Assembly (NCBI GenBank): GCA_964532065.1
Contig: CAZHHG010000023.1
Location: forward strand, 1 to 33,424
Reading direction: 5' to 3'
Origin: DSXH01 sp964532065
Lineage (GTDB): Bacteria; Bacteroidota; Ignavibacteria; Ignavibacteriales; Melioribacteraceae
DNA length: 33,424 bases
The notes beneath the pieces are model-generated. The model did not search any database, was not told the origin of the DNA, and was given only the letters and a program-made list of their open reading frames with translations. The position numbers and the translations under genes are program-made. Shown piece by piece: positions 33,072-33,424 of this stretch (position 1 is the stretch's first letter; the number at the start of each line of letters is the position of its first letter).

Positions 33072-33424
33072 AATGCTTCAGTTCCTCTTGTAATTTTTTT
33101 CTTGCTCTCATTAAATAGACTTTAACGGTATTGACCGGCATTTCAAGCGAATCGCTTATCTCGCGATACTTAAGGCCGTTTATTTCATACATAACAAAAA
33201 TGCTTCTCAGGTTTTCGGGTAAACGTTCAATCGATTCTTTTACTTTCGACATCATTAAATTCACATGCGTGCTCAAAAGGGGATTGTTAGCGTATGAATC
33301 AATTGAAAAGCTGTCCTCAAATTTGCCGTCGATTTAATAATCCCTGTAAAACGCAACCGCTCTCCTCCAAAGGAAATAGATACAGAGATTATAGGTTGAC
33401 TTCATTATACAAGTCTTTTCGGCA
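33049..33424 (-). pseudogene. Sigma-70 family factor, 5' part interrupted (runs off the window)
   Basis: The 3' part is a clean sigma region 4: VKESIERLPENLRSIF then VMYEINGLKYREISDSLE and a helix-turn-helix ending VKVYLMRARKKLQEEL. Further upstream in the same frame is LWRRAVAFYRDY, which matches the end of region 2 (TWLYRIAVNFYRDY-type), but a TAA stop at 33334-33336 separates the two. Earlier still, DLYNEV in a second frame looks like region 2.1-2.2, with a further stop and about ten residues fewer than usual. So the region is either a decayed gene or carries base or frame errors at the right edge. The 3' end overlaps the putative anti-sigma gene. Confidence 0.65.

Overview
This window looks like chromosomal DNA of an Ignavibacteria/Melioribacter-type bacterium (Bacteroidota-Chlorobi group). 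The main evidence is the C-terminal type IX secretion sorting domains (QNYPNPFNPSTTI followed by KVYDLIGREVATLVD) on two secreted proteins and one gene fragment. Supporting signs are many short Gram-negative signal peptides and lipoboxes, several outer-membrane barrel candidates, moderate-to-low GC, and families common in that group (DUF4252, DUF6599, MoxR plus VWA pair, fasciclin). The assignment is inference; no rRNA or tRNA gene was seen. I saw no prophage, integrase, transposase or CRISPR array.

Layout. 1-5656: a cut-off beta-lactamase-like lipoprotein, a 40-residue basic protein, a MoxR/ChlI-like ATPase with its VWA partner, a fasciclin protein, and a coupled pair of envelope proteins. 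5791-10249 (all minus): pirin with TspO, then an SDR/DUF2867 protein overlapping a CIA30 protein, followed by a barrel protein. 10346-10978: a ferritin-like protein. 11175-15945 (all minus): a Ca/Na exchanger, an SDR, a voltage-gated cation channel, an AbgT transporter and a small membrane protein. 16168-17956: an atypical SDR overlapping a polytopic membrane protein. 18163-21606: a cold-shock protein, then an SPFH - (tubby-like?) - Arc-type repressor - hydrolase cluster led by a consensus promoter with a symmetric operator on its -10 box. 21659-24601 (minus): SCO, PCu(A)C, DUF6599 and DUF362, which look like one copper-handling operon. 24727-29716: two T9SS-secreted proteins (a nuclease/phosphatase-fold enzyme and a glycoside hydrolase-like enzyme), an AT-rich WD-like lipoprotein, and a beheaded second copy of the nuclease gene; this block carries direct repeats and shows recombination. 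29779-31934: a class I methyltransferase overlapping RlmD. 31976-33424 (minus): DUF4252, a putative anti-sigma protein, and a sigma-70 gene whose 5' half is interrupted in this sequence.

Most of the window is ordinary envelope, transport and housekeeping content. The parts that best repay attention are the self-regulated SPFH/Arc cluster, the overlapping SDR and CIA30 genes that mirror a known plant fusion, the copper operon with two uncharacterised partners, the mosaic T9SS block, and the broken sigma gene at the right edge. Protein functions are judged from motifs read by eye; no database search was run.
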